A stretch of 64,000 bases of DNA from Artocarpus heterophyllus. Taxonomy: Eukaryota; Streptophyta; Magnoliopsida; Rosales; Moraceae. This document shows, in pieces, positions 1 to 16,222 of this stretch; positions within the stretch are counted from its first letter, which is position 1, and each line of letters opens with the position of its first letter. Location of the stretch: contig CM046351.1 of assembly GCA_025403435.1 (NCBI GenBank), positions 26,935,730-26,999,729 of the forward strand. The letters are read 5' to 3'. Made by a program: the position numbers and the translations under genes. Under the pieces are notes generated by a model. That model saw nothing but the letters and a program-made list of their open reading frames with translations, was not told where the DNA came from and made no database searches.

Positions 1-120
1 TCCGATTGGTATTCTTACCAGTAGTACACAATTTCAAACTATTAAATGTAGTTAAAATCATCTATTTCTATAAATCGAATATTTGAAAAATAGATATCTA
101 CTAGTAAATTACTTTTTCAA
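1..120. repeat. end of a dispersed repeat, cut by the window edge
   Basis: The first ~120 bases match, in the same orientation, a stretch at about 57800-57935. Both carry a 'ggtattc..ac.gtagt.cacat/a' segment, then 'tcaaaatcatct.tttctataaatc', then a '..cctactgatagatt'-like segment. The two copies are diverged. This looks like one end of a moderately old dispersed element whose other part lies outside the window. The class is not determined. Confidence 0.5.
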
Positions 121-1159
121 TACCTATAAGAGATATACCCAAAAAATAAACGAAAAGAAGGAAAGAAAGGTTCACATTATAACTTGGGATTGTTCTTTCC
201 TTCCTTTTCAATCTATTTGTTATATATGAAGAAAAAGAATAGTTTCCTTTTTTGACAATTAATGTCTTTGAACATGACTTGAAAATATGAGATTGTTTTG
301 TGTAAAACTTGAACGATTAAGAACTAGATTTGTTTGAGAATTTTATGCTTGTACATTGCAGTTTATAATAAATTTCTCACACTCCATTAATCATTTTAAA
401 TGGCTTTCTTTTCATATTGATTATTTGTATGCTCTAAAAGGGATTAAACCTTGATGAGCGTATTAACTTTTTGAAAGGGGAAAAAAATTAATCTTGATTG
501 GCATCAAAATTGATTTCACATTTATTGGCTATGCCTGCTGATTTAAGACATTTCAACCTATCATTCATGGGAAACCAAGTAGAATATTGATGTTATCTAA
601 CTAACTTCATTATTATGGTTACTATTCTTCTTCTTATTGTTGTTGTCAATCCCTCAGCAAATTAAACATGTCATTATTGTGGCTGTTTTTATGAGTACAA
701 ATCTTTTGGCAAAAATCTCACAACAACTAAACCTAACAACATATTTGTAAATTGGGTCCAATATATACCTCTTGTATGTTTGTCATATATCATAAAAATT
801 GGGTTCAATATATACCTCTTATATGTTTATTATATATCATCACAATTTGCAATCACACCATATCAAAGTACATATATCAACTAGAAAAAGTACAAAGAAT
901 TGTGTGAAACATTGGCCAAAGGGAAATTATAAAACGAAAAAGGAACCAAAACAAAAATATTTGGTGGATTTTGTCCCCATAATTTGTGTCCACAAAGGAT
1001 TTTAAATTCCTCAAACCATGCAAACTCATATGTATAAAATATACTCCCAACTAAAAATAAATTATTTCCTAGTAAAAATACCCTTGCGTCTGCTCTAGAA
1101 AACAATTAAGATAAGTAGTAAAAACAATTATATTCCTTCATCTCCAAGGCAAGTTAGTT
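121..1159. other. AT-rich intergenic DNA, nothing recognised
   Basis: No convincing coding frame, RNA gene or structured repeat is visible. A short imperfect direct repeat around 760-840 ('ttgggt.caatatatacctctt.tatgttt') is present twice, about 55 bases apart. Confidence 0.5.
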
Positions 1160-1163
1160 AACA

Positions 1164-1165
<2 letters not shown>

Positions 1166-1196
<31 letters not shown>
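1166..1196. repeat. (TA)n microsatellite
   Basis: About 15 uninterrupted TA units directly precede a short GC-rich island. This is an ordinary plant dinucleotide tract. Confidence 0.9.
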
Positions 1197-1198
<2 letters not shown>

Positions 1199-1332
1199 GC
1201 TTTGCTGCTACTTCTTTGAGCTCGGCCTTGCCGGCCAACGAGGTCCAGGCTCTGGCCACCGGCCCTTCAAGTGGTGCCTTGGCTACTTTGCTTGTCATCG
1301 GATCCTTAGCTCCATTATGTGTTATGTGCTAA
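1192..1332 (+). pseudogene. short GC-rich coding-like relic, unrecognised
   Basis: A compact GC-rich patch in otherwise AT-rich DNA has one frame open from at least 1192 to a TAA at 1330-1332. It is alanine/leucine-rich, with a segment reading ALPANEVQALATG and then a hydrophobic run ending before the stop. Base composition and amino-acid content resemble the end of an exon more than intergenic DNA. No start codon in this frame, splice partner or neighbouring exon is visible. It may be the 3' remnant of a gene or captured gene fragment. I do not recognise the family. Confidence 0.25.
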
Positions 1333-3628
1333 TCAGGCTCCATACCGCTTTAAACATTGGTTATTTGTATAAATCACTTTGAGCTAAAATTTAATTTTAA
1401 TTTTTTAAGAAAAGAGGTATTTTTGAAATTCAACTTCGGAGAAGTGATATTCTCCTAAACCACCCTTCCATTATGTCCTTCTTTGCCTCCTACTTGCATT
1501 ACTATCAAAAGTTGAAGGGAAAAAAAAAAAGAGGGAACTGAAAAGTGAAGAATTATAATTGCATTTCTTTAGTCCTAATTTGGTGAGTGAAGAAGTGGAT
1601 TTACTACTTATGGTTATGCCTTGAATTATTGTACATGTTGTTGGAATTATTGCTACTTTTTTGTTCTATTTTTGGGTTGTTAACTAGGGGGTAATGAGAG
1701 GAGAGTGGACAGCAATATGATATTATATCATAAAGAAGAAAGTGCAATGTTATGATTTTTGTGGATCCATACACTTATGTAACATTATTATTCATAAAAT
1801 TAGTTTAATATAAAGGTAGACTTTTTCAAGCTGTGCTATTATTACCCATTATCTTTCTTCCTTTCTCTTTCTCTTGGATAAGATTTTTTAACTAGGAAAG
1901 TTTTATGGGACAAAGTAGATGATTAAAAATGCACTTAAATTTTTTTTAAAGAAAAAAAAAGTGTAATGACACTGCACGTCTTTGAGCTAAGTGATTTTTA
2001 GTGACTTCTTAAACTAAAATAAAATTAATTTTATCCTTTTGATTTTCTACCATTTGGGTCTCACGTGGGTATTTTTTATATTTGTTTCTCAGTCAAATAT
2101 GTCAATGACTAAACCAACAATTGCCATTAAAAAACTAATTTAGGGAAATTTTTGCACGTAAAATTAAATCAGAAAGCAAAAGAGCTCCTTATTTAAAATG
2201 GAGAGAGCAAATGCACCATAAGCCCTTCAATGGAGTGCATATACAACAACTTATAAACAACAGAATATATTCACCTAATGATCTTTTATAAACATAACAG
2301 AATTATCCAATATTGGGTAAAAACTTATTGCCAACGAAATGGAAAATGTCAACATTACTGAGTGTGTTGTGTGTTTAAACAAAAACAAATAATCATTGGA
2401 CGTGCTTACCAATAAAACTTGGGAACTTGAGCAACCATTAAAAGGGAATCTATGTAACAATGTTGAAGAGTATCCAAGGCTTCTTGGATCCAATTCAACT
2501 CACCTTCTTTGTCTGCAAGGTGTACCGTTAAAATTATGTTGCCCTTCATCAATTGGTAATAGAGCAAAAATTGTTTCTTTTGACCTACATAAAACTTGTC
2601 ATTGAAAAAAAAGTTCTCTACAAAACCCTAACCGCCACAGCCTGTCATCATCTTGTGCAATTGTTCTTTCCTCAACGCGCTGTCACCCTATTACCATCTA
2701 CACTGCTCAACTCAAAATGTTACACCTTTTTCTTAATTGGGAAATAGACACGTTTTTAAAAGGATTATGAAAAATATACCTAAAAGGTCAACATGACGCT
2801 TAAGGAGTTTGGAACAATCCTATCATATCCAACGAGTCTTAAATCCAAAGCAAGCAATATCAAAACTTAGTTGAGTTAGATTAGTCCACTGACCAACCTT
2901 AGTAGTAGTTCAAGGGGTTTTTGAAATAGTAAGATGGAAGGAAAAAAATAGAAGAGTACAAAATAGGAAACATATATAGGTCAAGCTCCAAGTTATAAAG
3001 AATTCGAGTATTTACAGGTTTAAGGATTATGTACTAGAATGGATTTAAGGAGGTTGTACTGACACAATTCTTCCCACTGATCTTGATTCTTCCCCCACAG
3101 AATCTAACCCTTCTAAATTTTCTCTCGGTTAATTGGATCTAATGTATATTCGTTTGAATTTTCTTCTAATATGACTACGGAAGGGTCTACCGTGAGCTAG
3201 AATTCAAACTGTCTGTTTATTTATCATGATGATTCAAAGCATCAAGTGTTAACTATATTTTCCCTGTAAGTTATAGATTCCTACGAGCATATTTCAAGCA
3301 TTTTAGATTACAATCCTTCCAAGTCCATCACTAATGTAAATTCTGGAATGTTCCTATTTGTTCTGTTCTGGAAAATAAACTCCTATTCATTTCGGTAAAG
3401 ACATGCAATAGTAAGGAAAAAAAGTATGATTCAATTTCCACTAGAGCCAACTTTCAATTACAAGCTTCAATACGTTATTTCCGGGTCTCTAATATTCAAT
3501 CAAACAACACTCCATGTGACACACAGTTTATGTTATAAAGACTAAAAAAATAAGAAAAAACATTTGTTCACCCACCCCCTCAACAACTCTTGCGCATAAA
3601 TTATTGCCAACTTTCCTTGCTTGAAAAA
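1333..3628. other. intergenic DNA; 3' flank of the NEK gene at its right end
   Basis: This is AT-rich DNA without a supported gene. Small open frames near 2396-2747 lack recognisable motifs and are not called. The last ~200-300 bases before 3629 should hold the 3' UTR of the minus-strand kinase gene; its polyadenylation site cannot be placed from sequence alone. Confidence 0.45.
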
Positions 3629-8081
<4,453 letters not shown>

Positions 8082-8600
8082 AAGGAGCCAAGACCTTCAA
8101 AACCCAGATTTTATTCAGTGCAAAATAAGTCCACCGAAGCTCAATTTTGACCAAAGAGAAATCCTTTCCAAGGAAAAATAGGAGAGAAAATTAGTGGGTA
8201 AATACCCAGTTTTGGAGACCACCAACTTTTACAGGAACAATTTTTAGATAAGAAAAGGTTGAATCTTTGTGAGAGAGAGATGAAGCTACGAAAACAAGAG
8301 GGATCTTATAAGTAAGAGGACTAAGAAATTGAGTAAAAGCTACACTCCACAATTATGTCAACACACTGCAACTTGTGAGAGAGAGAAGAGAGAAGGGAAA
8401 TTAAAAAAGGTGGAAGGACAATCTCAAGTGAAGCAAACATTGCACAAAATATGGTAATAGAAAAGCTTGATGACCTGCTTACCCAAAATAACAAAAATTA
8501 AAAAGAGAAAGGAGTCCGTTAGAGACCAGAGAGAGAGGTGTGAGAGGACAAATCAAAGCATACATATATTGTAGTTTTGAAAAAAAAAAAAAAAAAAAGC
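8082..8600 (-). promoter_or_regulatory. 5' leader and promoter region of the NEK gene
   Basis: The region upstream of the kinase ATG is purine-rich on the plus strand (CT-rich on the transcribed strand), with several GA runs around 8270-8285, 8375-8400 and 8525-8545, then an A-tract at about 8580-8598. CT-rich leaders are common in plant 5' UTRs. I cannot place the transcription start or rule out a leader intron. Confidence 0.4.
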
Positions 8601-11405
8601 ATGGAATGTTAGAGCGGTGTTAAATAAATGGAGTTTTTAACCATTTTTATTAAGCTCTGTTGAATTATCATACTCTTAAAAAGAAAATTACAGATAAATA
8701 TTGTTGTACGCATTAGAGATACTTCTATAACGTACTACAAGGTGAAGGGTTCGACAGGTAAATTTTGAAATGTTGGGACATAATGTTTGACCTTAATGTT
8801 TGAATTAAGCTATGGAAACTGTTATATTTTGTCACTAGAATCTCATACAATGCCTGTCTATTATAAATTTTTTATTTCATTAAAAAAAATACATGATAAA
8901 TATGTGACCCAGAAAAGGAAAAGAGGTTAGAAGGGGGGCCAAAAGTAAAAGTGACAGGTCTAGATGACTAAAGGGTAAGGAAGAGCTTTGCTTGCATTTT
9001 CAGATTCATGGGCGAGATCAACTCTCACCAGGGAATGTTTTCCAGCACGTAGTTGTGATGTCATTGTCCTTTCAATTTATTTTTTTATATTAAAAATATT
9101 AAACAAAAAGAAAAAAAATATGATCTTTTTGTATATATGTTTTTTTTTAATTTATTCGTTTGTTGCTTTTTTGGATGGTGGGGGGCAAGGAGGGCCTAGA
9201 GATGATTTTTCTCTTAATTTTCCATTTATGATGGGTCAGACTTTGCGATTGTTCATCCATTAATATAAGTGGAGGCTTTTCATTTCCTAAGAGTGTTTCA
9301 AAGTTTCAACACGTTTTGTGACTTTCTGTGATAGCTTCTTTTCTCTGCATGACCTACAGCTAGAATTATTTGGGGGTTTTATTCAGGAGAAATTCATAAT
9401 TATAAAGTCAATACTAAAGAATAATTTTAGAGATCAAGTTCTTGATGAAGAAAAACAATAAATTTATATTGTATACAAAATAGCATTCTCTATTTGTAAC
9501 ATTGTTCTTTATACTCAACTGTACAATTTTTTTTCAAAGTAAATACTACTACTTTTAGTTGGAACGTTTTAACGTGGAAAATTCGAACTCTGAATCTAAA
9601 CATCGAAAAAATTAAAAACTGGATGTGGTTCCATTAATTTTAGAGATCAATTACTACAATCCCGTGTATATTATGTTAATTGAATTGCTAGATACATAGC
9701 ACAATTTATCTTGAACAAGTATGTATGAGCTTGAAAATAATTATACATACATATATGCATATATATATGTGTAAGAACTTTTAAATTAAGAAAAAAGGAA
9801 TATAAAAAACATATAAAACATCCAAATAGTCAACAATGACAACTTAATAATAACGTCAAAAAAGAAGAGGTATAATGTGACTATTGTAGTTAATGACTTT
9901 GGTTCTAGACGTGTAATTTGAGTAAGTAATGACATAACTTAAGGCAAAGGACCAAAATAATAGCAAACACGTTTCTTTGGAGAAAAAGACATGCCCTCTT
10001 TTCAGACAAAGACATGAGTTACAATACGTGGGTGGCTGCTATTAGAGGAGAAAATCTGAACTTCTCATAAGACAAAATATCAATGTTTTTCAGCAAGGAT
10101 GAGGATTTGGCACTAAAAGAAATGCCTAAATGGACAAAAAAAAAAACAAGAAAAAGAAAAAGGTCGACGGTTTGAATGTTGAACAACCTTATAAGCTGTC
10201 GACAAGTGGATGGATCTCATGCTCATGACGATACCTCCCTGCAAAGAGGTGGGGCAAGAAAGAACTCAAAAGCCAAATGAGACATGGTCCATTTCTTTTC
10301 AAACTTTTTGATTAACCTTTTTTTTTTCCTTGTACAAGCAAGGGAGTTTGCAGCAGGGATCGGCCAGTGCATAATGTGCTTTTTGAATTGGTCAAATTTG
10401 CCCACACTTTTTTGTTTTTGTTCGTTCGTTAAGGTCCCATTGCCCACACTTGTGTTACTTGGAATACAAGTTTTATGCGCCACCACTAATTGAGGCTGGA
10501 TTAGATGGTTGGGTGTGTGAGTATATGTATGAGCATTAGAGTTTAAATTGTGATAGTTTCATTTTTTTTTTAATATAAAGTCAGTACCATATGCCCAGAC
10601 CGTATATAATAATAATATAATAATATGCCCTTTTTATTTTTCTTAAGGTTATCTTAACCAATAATTTTAAAATACAACCTTTTTCCCCCTAGAAAATGGC
10701 AAGGAAAAAACCCTCAAATTCACCCATTAACTAGTACAAACTGCGATATCATACTATTTAAAAGTAAATGCTAAAGATCCATATTGTCACTAATACTTTC
10801 GAAGATCTTTTGTAAAATTGATTTTTTTTTTTTTCCTTTTTGAATCTAGCATAGCCTCACTTTTTTCTTTGTTTTTTTCTTTTGGCCCCGATCCAACCAG
10901 TTTAAGTAAGGGACACGACAATGTAAAAGGAGGAGAAAAAACATGGACGTATTTTGCACCCTAGAGAACTTTTATTTTTTAAAAAAAAAATCCATTCCAA
11001 CATAAGTAAAATATAAATATACTTACGTTATTATATAAGACATAACCCTTAATACAAATCAGACTACAGGACCGTTTTGGGCAAAGAAGTTTTGGTTTTA
11101 TTGTTATATGCACGTGCAACAAAGTCTTGCGCTTAATAGAAATATATCAATGAAATTAGTGTTCTGACATACCCAATTTAAATATTATGACCTATTCTCC
11201 AACATCATGGAACCTTCTTTCTAACAACATGAAACACCAAACTCTTATAATCTTACTCAACAAGACTAATTTAATAAATAAAAATATTAGACTAAAATCG
11301 ACAACAAAATCCATTGGGCCATCTGGATTGGGATGCTGCTATGTAAAAATAGGTCATGTAATGCAGTTTCTGGTTGCAGTTTGCTGTCATAACCAGTCAT
11401 GGAGA
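8601..11405. other. intergenic DNA, nothing recognised
   Basis: AT-rich sequence with poly(A/T) tracts and short microsatellite-like TA or GTATATG stretches (about 9740-9770). Open frames here are short and lack protein-like composition. No RNA gene was found. Confidence 0.5.
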
Positions 11406-12171
11406 TGTTGAGGTGTTGAGATCCCCGGTCGGAGCCTAGCAGGCACCTTGAACGTATTGTTGGGTAGGCTGCTCGGGGAGCCTCCACGTGGATTTGCCTC
11501 CCGCGGGGGGAGCGCGTCGCCTGGGAGTCGAACCCGTATCCTCTTAAATAAGAGGGATGGATTGGTACCTAGGGGACACCCTAAGACCTTTTTATTCAAG
11601 AGGATACAAGTTCGACTCCCAGGGGACGCGCTCCCCCCGCGGGAGGCAAATCCGTGTAGGAGGATCCCCGAGCAAGATGGATTGGTACCGGGGGACACCC
11701 TAAGACCCTCTTAATCAAGAGGATACGGGTTCGATTCCTAGGGGACGTGCTCCCCCCGCAGGAGGCAAATCCGCGTGGAGGCTCCCCGAGCAAGATGGAT
11801 TGGTACCTAGGGGACACCTCAAGGCCCTCTTATTCAAGAGGATACGGGTTCGACTCCCAGGGGACGCGCTCCCCCCGCAGGAGGCAAATCCGCATGAAGG
11901 TTCCCCGAGCAGCCTCCCCGGCAATACGTTCAAGGTGCCCGCCAGGCTCTGGCCAGGGATCTCAACACCTCAACATATAAACGCCCAAGAGTGGATTGGT
12001 ACTTGGGATAGGCCCTAAGACCCTCTTATTCAAGTGGATATAGGTTTGACTCCCAAGGGACGCACTCCTCCTGCGAGAGGTAAATCCGCGTGGAGGCTCC
12101 CCGAGCAACCTCCCCGGCAATACGTTCGAGATACCCGCCAAGCTCCGGTCGGGGATCTCAACACCTCAACA
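11406..12171. repeat. GC-rich fold-back array of tRNA-like (SINE-like) units
   Basis: One inverted unit (11406-11554) is followed by direct units whose common word 'attggtacc' or 'attggtact' starts at 11561, 11681, 11799 and 11995 (periods 120, 118, 196). The full unit is ~190 bp. It runs from 'gattggtac', through a tRNA-like T-arm/B-box word (GGTTCGACTCC-like near 11608, 11729, 11848, 12042; inverted at ~11524-11536) and a GC-rich 'ctccccccgc' segment, to 'ggatctcaacacctcaaca'. Shorter units lack the last ~75 bp. The array therefore begins with TGTTGAGGTGTTGAG and ends with its reverse complement. It could be amplified tRNA-derived SINEs or a fold-back/MITE-type element. Open frames across it are by-products of GC content and repetition. 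Confidence 0.7.
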
Positions 12172-12338
12172 GCAGACATGAAACTTTTTGCAAGGGAACC
12201 TTAATTTTGTTTAAGAGCAAGGACAGAGCCACCAAGAGAGACAAAGATAGCCGGCCAACCCATATTTTTTTCTTTTCTTTTAATTTAGTTTATGAAGTTC
12301 ATAATATTTGGATTTTCACTCCTTTAAAATTGTATTTT

Positions 12339-14543
12339 TGTAATGCCCCGAAATTAATTTAATGATATTAGAATGTAAAATGGTGGATTAGTGTGCCATA
12401 ATGAATATTTTAAACTTAATTTGATCTTTTATTGAATTTTCCCAATTAGTGTTATTTTGATTATTTCTGTAATTTAAATTCCTTCAAATTATTCTAAATT
12501 TTGCTATTTTGAAGTTTTAAACAAATTGATTTGTCAGAATAACCATTTTACAAAACAGTGGGTAGCACACGGTTTTCGCACAGTAAAATCGCTCACATTT
12601 CTCTCTATTTAATCCCTCACTCTCTCTTTTACTCTCCTTCACTCTCACCCTCACTCTCTCTCTCTCTCCCGAGTGCCTCTTTCTCTCTCTCGGTCTTTCT
12701 CTCCTTTTCTCTCATTTTTCTCTCAAAATTTTAATTCGAATCAAGCTCAAGCTTCGGGTTTTGGTGGATTGAAGGCTCGGGAGCGTGATTGACCAATCAA
12801 AAACGTGATTTGAAACTTGGATTTGAGGTTAGTTTTGAAATTTCTAAACTTTTCAAATTTTAATTTTTCATGTATTTTTGAAATCTAAGTTTATTCGAAC
12901 TTAGAAAACCCTTGATTTTAGTTAAAGGAACTTAAAACAACTAGGATCTACGCTTTGTTTGAAGAAAAACATATTCAAATCAAGATTTTTCATTTTTCTC
13001 TATTTTTCTCTATTTTTAGATTTTCTTGGATTTTGTGCTCAAATCTTGCTTAAATGAGTTTAAAAGTGTCCTATTACGTTTTTCTATCATCTATGATTGT
13101 TTTCCATGCTTGAGAATTGAGAAAAACAGGTTGAATCAAGATTTGGTTTTTGGGAGACCCAAAACCGTGGCTGAAAATTCTGAGTTTTTCTAGTTTGGCA
13201 GGCCGAACTTCGTGTTCGGCAGGCCGGATTCAAAGGATCGACAGGCTAGATTCATCCGTCTGACGGGCCAAACCTGGAGAATGTTCGGCCAACCAGACCT
13301 GTTCTCTAGCCGGTCGAACTGCACAGTTCGGCCAGCCGAACCAGGGTGACCGGTAGGCCGATCGAACAAGGAGAAAATTTGTGATTTTCACCCATTTTCA
13401 CTGTTTTGAACCCCGATTGAAACCCCAATTTTATAAAATGATTTTAAAGATACAAATGGCACACTAGGACATCATGAAATGGCATAGCAACGTAGGAAAT
13501 CTTAAATTAAATACTGATAGACCTAGTTTTATTCAGGGTCGTTCGTGGTTCTACGAAGCAACGTATAGCGGACCGGGATTACAGTGTGGGGCACCAGCAC
13601 GAGTATCGAGGTAGGACTTCTACCCCTCTTTCTTTGATAACCCAGTTTCAAATGATTTGGCCTTGAAAAGGGTTTTTATCAAAATGTTTTTAACGGTTGA
13701 TTGAAAATGAAATTTATCGGTTATTCTTATAATCCGCGAATTGAGATGAACTTTATAATGAACTTCATAATGAATGTAATTGATAACACCTGGTAAATGG
13801 GTTTTGAATAATGATGAAAATGAATATAAAGGCATGATGCTATATCAGAGATCGGGTCGTGTAGCGATCGACCTTGGGAGCAGGTCTCAAAAACCAACTG
13901 GGCCACTACGGTGGTGTTATTCATATGGTTTGCCTAGGAAAAGAAATTGATGATCTTTCTGGTCGACCAATAAACTATTTTGGGTAAGAATAGTTTTATT
14001 TAAATTTGTTTATTCAAGTTTTCTCTTAAATAATTTCTTGAATAAGGATATTTCCTTTTAAATTACTATTTCTTAAAATATAGTCCTACTGAGCCTTTCG
14101 CTCACATTTTATTTGTTTTCAAACTTTTCCCCCCTCTAGATGGATTTTCGCTTAGGTTCAGGGAGGATTCTTCAGACAGAACTCAGGAGCAGTAGGGGAA
14201 TTTTAGTAGGTTATTATTATTTATTAAATCAAGGCATGTAACATTTTAATTTTCTTTTTTTGTTTGGACTGTGGATGTATTGTAATATTGTCAATATTAT
14301 GTGTGTGCACAATATGTAGGTTAGTGGGACCCATTCTCGTTTGTCTTATTACTTTGCTATTTTCTTATTATTTGTTTGATGAATATGCTTGTTTAATTAT
14401 CAAAAATGCCTGTTTAAAAAGGTTTTAGATTTTTCACGTTTTCATATTTAATTTAAACCCTTAAACTCTTGTTTTTAACTAAATTCTCATTTAATTAATC
14501 TAAATAAACCGTCACGTCACCTCCCGTACTCTGTGGCTTGACA
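12339..14543 (+). repeat. 5' LTR of the Gypsy element
   Basis: It starts TG at 12339 and ends CA at 14543, followed by three bases and the PBS. The first ~1390 bp align to 19282-20680 with scattered substitutions and small indels. It contains a CT-rich tract (12595-12720) and a cluster of palindromic GC-rich words (13192-13366). Confidence 0.9.
13192..13366. repeat. cluster of near-palindromic GGCAGGCCGAAC words in the 5' LTR
   Basis: About eight variants of a TTCGGC-NN-GCCGAA word occur at 20-30 base spacing in a GC-rich island inside an AT-rich LTR. The same island sits in the 3' LTR at 20129-20318, and related words occur in other elements of this window. Confidence 0.8.
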
Positions 14544-14546
14544 GAA

Positions 14547-14558
14547 TGGTATCAGAGC
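14547..14558 (+). other. primer binding site, initiator tRNA-Met
   Basis: TGGTATCAGAGC lies three bases after the LTR's terminal CA. This is the standard plant retroelement primer site complementary to the 3' end of initiator tRNA-Met, and it fixes the LTR boundary and plus orientation. Confidence 0.9.
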
Positions 14559-14648
14559 TCAAGGTTATGAACCTTGGGAATTGTGCACACATAAGTATGA
14601 CAATGAAATACTACTGATAGTCTAAATTTTGTTTTCAGAAGTGAGAGA

Positions 14649-15512
14649 ATGGCACCTAGATGTCGTTCGACACCTGACGTCGAGTTTGGAAAGCATGAGA
14701 GTATGATGAGGTCTATGTTTGCTATATTCTGACAGATGGCAGCTAGGGCCAGACCGGAGGATTCTGATGTTAGTCGTCGGCATTCATATTTTAAAGAATT
14801 TTGGCTGCATCTATACCGACTTTTGATGGAAATGGGGACCCGTAATTGGCAGAATATTGGCTAGACTCGATCGTGAAGCACTTGGATACCCTTGGTGTGC
14901 CAAATGAGTATTGTGTGGAATTTGTTGCATATAAGTTCGAGGGTGGCGTTAATACTTGGTGGAAGCAAGCTAAGCGTTTGGAACGTAATGGTAACATCAG
15001 TTGGGACAGGTTCGAGGAGCTGTTCTATGACCGGTATTTTTTGCAAGGGTATATAGACCAAAAGGCGGCTGAATTCTATAGGTTGCAGCAGGGTGATTTA
15101 TCAGTTTGAGAGTATGAGGCAAGGTTTAATGAGTTGGCTAGGTTTACTCCATCAACAGTGGCATCGGAATATGAGAAATGTATAAAGTTTCAGGAAGGAC
15201 TCAAGGCTCCTATTCAATGACAGGTGGTTGCTCTACGACTCAAGAGTTTTAGAGAGCTTGTGTCATCAGCAATATCAGTGGAAAATGATTATGCGTTGTG
15301 TTGTGAGGATCGAGCAAAAGCATTAGGAGGGCCATAGAGGAGCGGTAGGAAGAACACCAATAGTCGTCCAACTCCTAAGAAAGAACAAGCAGGGTGGCGT
15401 GAATAGTGATAGCAGCAGTTCATCAAGCAGCGGGCGTAGTAATCCCTACAGCTTTCATTGTCATTATTGCCAGCAACCATAACACATCAAGAGGAATTGT
15501 CCGATCATGAGT
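14649..15512 (+). pseudogene. gag of the Gypsy element, broken
   Basis: A gag-like start is at 14649 (ATGGCACC). A recognisable retrotransposon-gag core lies at 14846-15109, with WLDSIVKHLD and NTWWKQAKR followed by WDRFEELFYDRYF. In-frame stops interrupt it at ~15107 and ~15218. Near 15459-15500 a CCHC zinc knuckle is readable (C-H-Y-C ... H-I-K-R-N-C) with a TAA inside it. Capsid function is lost. Confidence 0.85.
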
Positions 15513-15709
15513 GCCCGTCTAGGATCTCAGACTGGAAAAAAGGTGTCAGTTGTCAGCCTCAGCCTCATACCCTACCTCCACCTCAGTAATTTCTGCAGTT
15601 GTAGTTTCCTCAGTTTTCTCCTCAGCAGCTATCATATTCAGCGCAAGGGCAGCAGCCATAGAACTTCCAACGTAACGTCCCTCAGTATCGAGCACCGAGT
15701 ACAGCTAGT

Positions 15710-16222
15710 GTGCAGTCGTCTCCGTCACAGGAGCATCGGCCGAATAATCCAGGACCTAGCAATGTTGGTAGAGGAAAAGGAAAGGCATCAGTTCAGGTTC
15801 ATGCAATGGCAACAGGAGGCTCAAATGCCCAGACTAGTAATGCGGTTGTCGATGGTACGATCCTAGTTTCCCAATCCCTAGCTCACGTTTTATTTGATAC
15901 AGGTGCCACTCATTCTCTCATTTCGAGCTCTTTTGTACATGCCTTGGGACTAGAGATAGAAGAGTTTAAAGAACCCCTAGTTATAGCTTCTCCCTTGGGA
16001 CGGGTGTGTGTAAACTGTATATGTAAAGCTTGTAAAATCAAGATTGGGGATGAGATCTTGAAAAGTGATTTGATTGTACTCTCTATGAGCTCATATGATG
16101 TAATCCTAGGGATGGACTGGTTGTCTAGGTATAATGCAGTTGTAAATTGCTAGCTTAGAAAAGTGACCTTAATGTCTGATAGGGGGACGATGATCACTTA
16201 CTAAGGTGGTGGTGATCGGTTA
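15710..16222 (+). pseudogene. aspartic protease region of the Gypsy polyprotein
   Basis: The frame 15710-16153 carries the retropepsin motif LFDTGATHSLIS, with DTGA at 15896-15907, and downstream VILGMDWLSRY, the usual second hydrophobic motif of Ty3/Gypsy proteases. It ends at a TAG in place of a sense codon just after the 'NAVVNC' segment. The active-site aspartate is intact. Confidence 0.88.

Noticed and set aside
2275..2747. Three short overlapping frames on both strands.
   Set aside because: No recognisable motif, no codon-use signal and no splice context; not reported as genes.
11500..12060. Possible functional tRNA genes (GGTTCGACTCC words).
   Set aside because: The T-arm-like word is present, but no complete cloverleaf with D-arm, anticodon stem and paired acceptor ends can be drawn from the flanks.
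11387..12362. Several overlapping open frames on both strands (60-100 aa, rich in Arg, Pro, Gly).
   Set aside because: They follow from the GC-rich tandem tRNA-like repeat; the same peptide appears in several shifted copies and none has a domain.
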